Source: Phycisphaerae bacterium (GTDB taxonomy: Bacteria > Planctomycetota > Phycisphaerae > Phycisphaerales > SM1A02). Taken from it: a stretch of 15,569 bases of DNA. Positions 13,558 to 15,569 of the stretch are shown one piece after another. The stretch is taken from the NCBI GenBank assembly GCA_018665385.1, contig JABJDN010000141.1, positions 1 through 15,569 on the forward strand, in the 5' to 3' direction. The translations under genes were made by a program, and so were the position numbers. Each line of letters starts with the position of its first letter. Positions within the stretch are counted from its first letter, which is position 1. The notes under the pieces are model-generated. The model was not told the DNA's origin, did no database searches, and saw only the letters and a list, made by a program, of their open reading frames with translations.

Positions 13558-14208
13558 TTATGGGATGCGCGGTGGGTCAAGCAGCTGGCTTTTGAACTGC
13601 GCCTCTGCAAAAAATACGCCAGGCGAGTTTGAACCACCATTGATTTCTTCTGCAAGAAGGACTTTGCTTGGTGGAATAGAGAGTTCAAGTTGTAACCGTT
13701 GTACGAGGTGCGATAGGTGAAGCATTTGCTGTTCTGTAAATCGTCTCATATTGCCGTTCCCAACGAGACAAACTGAAATGGTTCGGTCGTTCCACTTATC
13801 AGTATCAGCATGTATTGGTCGAGCACCAGCAATTTGCTCTAGCCAGCGATATCCGACATGCACATCGCCATCGCCAAATCCGTTTCCGTTACCAATAAGA
13901 AAGTGGTACCCAAGACCGCTTAGGCCTGCATTTTTGTGCATCCTGTCAAGTTCTTCAGGTGCTCCTGCTGGTTGACCTAGGTGATGGACAACTATGGAGT
14001 CCCATTGTGCATCACTCTTAACTGCTGTAACAATGATATCTTGGGTAGGTCGTTCTTGAATTGGCGCAAGCCTAGTAAGCAGAACGCCAGTTTGGACGTC
14101 GTTACTGCCAAGTTGCAAAATGAAAAGGGCGCAGGGGATGACAAAGAAAAACGCACCAAATACTATTTGGGTACGTGTAGAGGGCGTCCTTGCTGGTTTT
14201 TGTGTCAT
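13558..14208 (-). CDS. Membrane-anchored amidase_2 (PGRP/N-acetylmuramoyl-alanine amidase)-like protein, zinc ligands incomplete
   Basis: This 216-aa protein has an N-terminal membrane anchor at about 14-34. The domain from about 69 onward follows the amidase_2/PGRP fold: WDSIVVHHLGQ (69-79) with His75 and His76, LGYHFLIGNG (99-108) and ISVCLVGNG (144-152). In active members the C-terminal block carries GHxxVxxxxCPG, giving a His and a Cys zinc ligand. Here the matching stretch is LAEEINGGSNSPG (185-197), with Ala/Glu for His and Ser195 for Cys. Cell-wall cleavage is therefore unlikely; binding of muropeptides or a divergent metal site is possible. An AAGGA lies about 11 nt before the ATG. 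The following kinase gene is on the same strand beyond a hairpin. The fold call is confident, the activity doubtful. Confidence 0.82.
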   Translation of the reverse strand: MTQKPARTPSTRTQIVFGAFFFVIPCALFILQLGSNDVQTGVLLTRLAPIQERPTQDIIVTAVKSDAQWDSIVVHHLGQPAGAPEELDRMHKNAGLSGLGYHFLIGNGNGFGDGDVHVGYRWLEQIAGARPIHADTDKWNDRTISVCLVGNGNMRRFTEQQMLHLSHLVQRLQLELSIPPSKVLLAEEINGGSNSPGVFFAEAQFKSQLLDPPRIP

Positions 14209-14227
14209 TTGTTAGGCAATCCTTCGC

Positions 14228-14249
14228 CAGTGACATACTGTCGTCACTG
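14228..14249. promoter_or_regulatory. Perfect 7-bp inverted repeat upstream of the amidase-like gene
   Basis: CAGTGAC (14228-14234) and GTCACTG (14243-14249) flank an 8-nt spacer. The repeat sits 20-41 bp before the amidase-like ATG, in its leader or promoter, and has no T-tract on either side. It may be an operator for a dimeric regulator or an RNA hairpin over the ribosome site. No regulator can be assigned. Confidence 0.35.
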
Positions 14250-14287
14250 CTAGGTAGTCTATCGGGCAAATAGCCTCTTAGGACTTT

Positions 14288-14313
14288 AAAAAAGCCCATA
14301 TCGGACGTTTTTT
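14288..14313. terminator. Weak, nearly symmetric terminator after the clpP-lipoprotein operon
   Basis: A-tract (14288-14293), GCCC, a 5-nt loop, GGAC and a T-tract (14308-14313) can fold with four core pairs extended by A-T pairing and a one-base bulge. On the minus strand it lies 11 bp after the lipoprotein stop and ends in six T, so it could end that operon. The core stem is short. Confidence 0.4.
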
Positions 14314-14324
14314 GGTGTATTAAG

Positions 14325-14540
14325 TTATTCTTTTTTACCAAGGCGAGCGCGCAACGCAGTTTCGGGTAATCCGAATGGGTCTTTTTGCTCAGTAATTTGA
14401 GGCCCATACCGCATGGTGTTGTACGCTTCAAATTGGTTTTTTTGCTGATTTTTTGGAAACAGCGCTTTGTGGCAACCACACATGATGCACACTATGCCGA
14501 GTACAGCAAAACTCATAAGTTGTTTGTGTGTGCGGTTCAT
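14325..14540 (-). CDS. Small lipoprotein downstream of clpP
   Basis: This 71-aa protein has a basic start (MNRTHK), a hydrophobic segment (about 8-20) and a CGC-H junction at residues 21-24. Cys23 after Gly22 is the likely lipidated residue, though the -3 position is Met. The mature part (about 48 residues) is polar and charged, with MRYGPQITEQKDPFGLPE and ALRARLGKK. I recognise no domain. It begins 8 bp after the clpP stop, so co-transcription is likely, but a functional link to the cytoplasmic protease is not evident. The ATG lacks a strong ribosome site, suggesting translation linked to clpP. Confidence 0.7.
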   Translation of the reverse strand: MNRTHKQLMSFAVLGIVCIMCGCHKALFPKNQQKNQFEAYNTMRYGPQITEQKDPFGLPETALRARLGKKE

Positions 14541-14548
14541 TCGTATGG

Positions 14549-15151
14549 TTAATCTTCGCGAGGCAATTGGGTGAGGACCTCATCGATCAAGCCGTACGAA
14601 AGCATTTCTTCTGGGCTGAGCCAGTAGTTGCGTTCGCAGTCAGCATGAATCTCAGATTGTTCTTTACCGGTTGCTGTTGCATACAGTGCAAATAGCAAAT
14701 CGCGAAGGCGAAGCATTTCTTTCGCCTCGATTTCTAAGTCTGTTGCTTGTCCTTCAAGGACCCCACTTAGAAGTGGTTGGTGCATAAGGTTTTTTGCATT
14801 GGGAAGAGAGTATCGTTTCCCTTTTGTACCACTTGAAGCGATGACAGAACCCATGGACGCTGCTTGACCAATGATATACGTAGAAATATCGCACGGCACA
14901 AAGTTCATAGTGTCAACAATGCCAAGGCCAGCGGTGACTGAGCCACCTGGCGAGTTTACGTACAGGCTAATGTCTGCTTTTGGATCATCGTTGGCTAAGT
15001 ACAGCAACTGGGCGACTACTAAATTAGCAGAGTCATCCATAACTGGACCGCCCATAAAAATGATTCGGTCATTGAGCAGGCGAGAGAAAATATCGTAGGA
15101 ACGCTCGCCGCGCCCAGTTTTTTCGATAACGATTGGTACAAGTGTGGACAT
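14549..15151 (-). CDS. clpP: ATP-dependent Clp protease proteolytic subunit (first paralogue)
   Basis: This 200-aa serine peptidase forms the barrel of Clp protease and degrades proteins fed by ClpX or ClpA/C. The catalytic triad is intact: Ser99 in GQAASMGSV, His124 in NLMHQP and Asp171 in ADCERNYWLS, matching E. coli Ser97, His122 and Asp171 (E. coli precursor numbering is from memory). The oligomer-binding NSPGGSV turn (66-72) is present, and length is normal. It starts 4 bp after the stop of a second clpP, so the two are one transcript. Paired paralogues often make mixed rings (ClpP1P2). The window has no clpX gene. Confidence 0.96.
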   Translation of the reverse strand: MSTLVPIVIEKTGRGERSYDIFSRLLNDRIIFMGGPVMDDSANLVVAQLLYLANDDPKADISLYVNSPGGSVTAGLGIVDTMNFVPCDISTYIIGQAASMGSVIASSGTKGKRYSLPNAKNLMHQPLLSGVLEGQATDLEIEAKEMLRLRDLLFALYATATGKEQSEIHADCERNYWLSPEEMLSYGLIDEVLTQLPRED

Positions 15152-15155
15152 AGGT

Positions 15156-15569
15156 TTAGTCTTTCTTCTTATCTTCGTTATGCTCGAGCACTTCGTCTAC
15201 TAGCCCGTATGCTTTTGCTTCTTCAGCCGTGAAATACTTATCGCGTTCGCCATCTGCAGCAACCGTGTCAAACGATTGCCCTGTATGGTCTGATATTATC
15301 TTATTCAAGGTGGCTTTTGAATTAATAATTTGCTCTGCTTGAATTTGAATATCTGTTGTTTGGCCTGTAATTCCACCGTATGGTTGATGAATCATTACTT
15401 TTGCGTGAGGCAGAATGTGCCGTTTACCATTTGAACCTGCGCAAAGCAGTACCGCAGCACCACTGTACGCTCTGCCGATGCAATACGTAGCAACGTCTGA
15501 TGTAATCATTTGCATAGTGTCGTACATGGCAAGCGTGTCGTCGACTGCGCCACCTGGGCTATTGATATA
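15156..15569 (-). CDS. clpP: ATP-dependent Clp protease proteolytic subunit (second paralogue), N-terminus beyond window
   Basis: The frame is open to the window edge, giving 137 C-terminal residues from YINSPGGAVDDTLAMYDT; an internal ATG at 15527 is not the real start. The serine block is GRAYSGAAVLL rather than the usual xASMGA, with the serine kept. The His is in VMIHQPYGG, and the Asp in ADGERDKYFT before the conserved ERD. The triad is therefore complete. The C-terminus is lysine-rich (EDKKKD). It is the upstream gene of the tandem pair. Divergence around the serine suggests a role distinct from the other paralogue. Confidence 0.94.
   Translation of the reverse strand, partial: YINSPGGAVDDTLAMYDTMQMITSDVATYCIGRAYSGAAVLLCAGSNGKRHILPHAKVMIHQPYGGITGQTTDIQIQAEQIINSKATLNKIISDHTGQSFDTVAADGERDKYFTAEEAKAYGLVDEVLEHNEDKKKD

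Overview
The window looks like a chromosomal segment of a planctomycete, most likely of the Phycisphaerae type, with moderate to slightly AT-leaning base composition. That placement is inference from gene content. It rests on a lysine/arginine-repeat histone-like tail, a zinc-ligand-less MetRS, a LigD-phosphoesterase-like protein with GGRG and DHRxxY motifs, Hanks-type kinases (one fused to a beta-propeller), tandem clpP genes and several small membrane or TPR proteins of a planctomycete kind. I see no tRNA, rRNA, CRISPR array, transposase or phage gene.

Layout. 1-230: 3' end of a basic repeat protein, closed by a strong terminator. 392-649: a 7Fe-type ferredoxin. 711-1139 (-): a conserved-looking basic protein, divergent by only 14 bp from a two-gene membrane operon (1154-1863). 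1850-2767 (-): a FliA/WhiG-like sigma factor that overlaps that operon tail-to-tail. 2768-2967: an intergenic region with a possible promoter, a 7-codon upstream ORF and CAATGGCA-type repeats. 2968-3933: a membrane-anchored protein with an N-terminal excisionase/MerR-like HTH and an acidic Gly/Asp/Ser linker. 3941-4597: phosphatidylserine decarboxylase. 4578-6167 (-): an exported TPR protein, divergent from metG (6211-7776). 7773-9406 (-): a translationally coupled pair, TPR lipoprotein then ArsR-methyltransferase fusion. 9407-9589: a divergent control region with a strong dyad. 9590-12562: a compact operon of a LigD-PE-like protein, a BFD-type [2Fe-2S] protein and a transmembrane Ser/Thr kinase with a propeller. 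12566-13450 (-): a second, soluble kinase with variant motifs. 13558-14208 (-): a membrane-anchored amidase-like protein lacking two expected zinc ligands. 14325-15569 (-): a tandem clpP pair followed by a small lipoprotein.

Gene packing is very tight. Convergent partners overlap or nearly touch (1850/1863, 4578/4597, 7773/7776, 12562/12566) and divergent starts are 14 to about 180 bp apart. The most interesting units are the PE-like/BFD/kinase operon, which suggests but does not prove redox-linked phosphosignalling; the ArsR-methyltransferase next to metG with a candidate operator upstream of its operon; the HTH-linker-membrane protein with its odd leader; and the probable pseudo-amidase. 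Nothing here is a proven new system. All family calls come from reading motifs by eye, with no database search.
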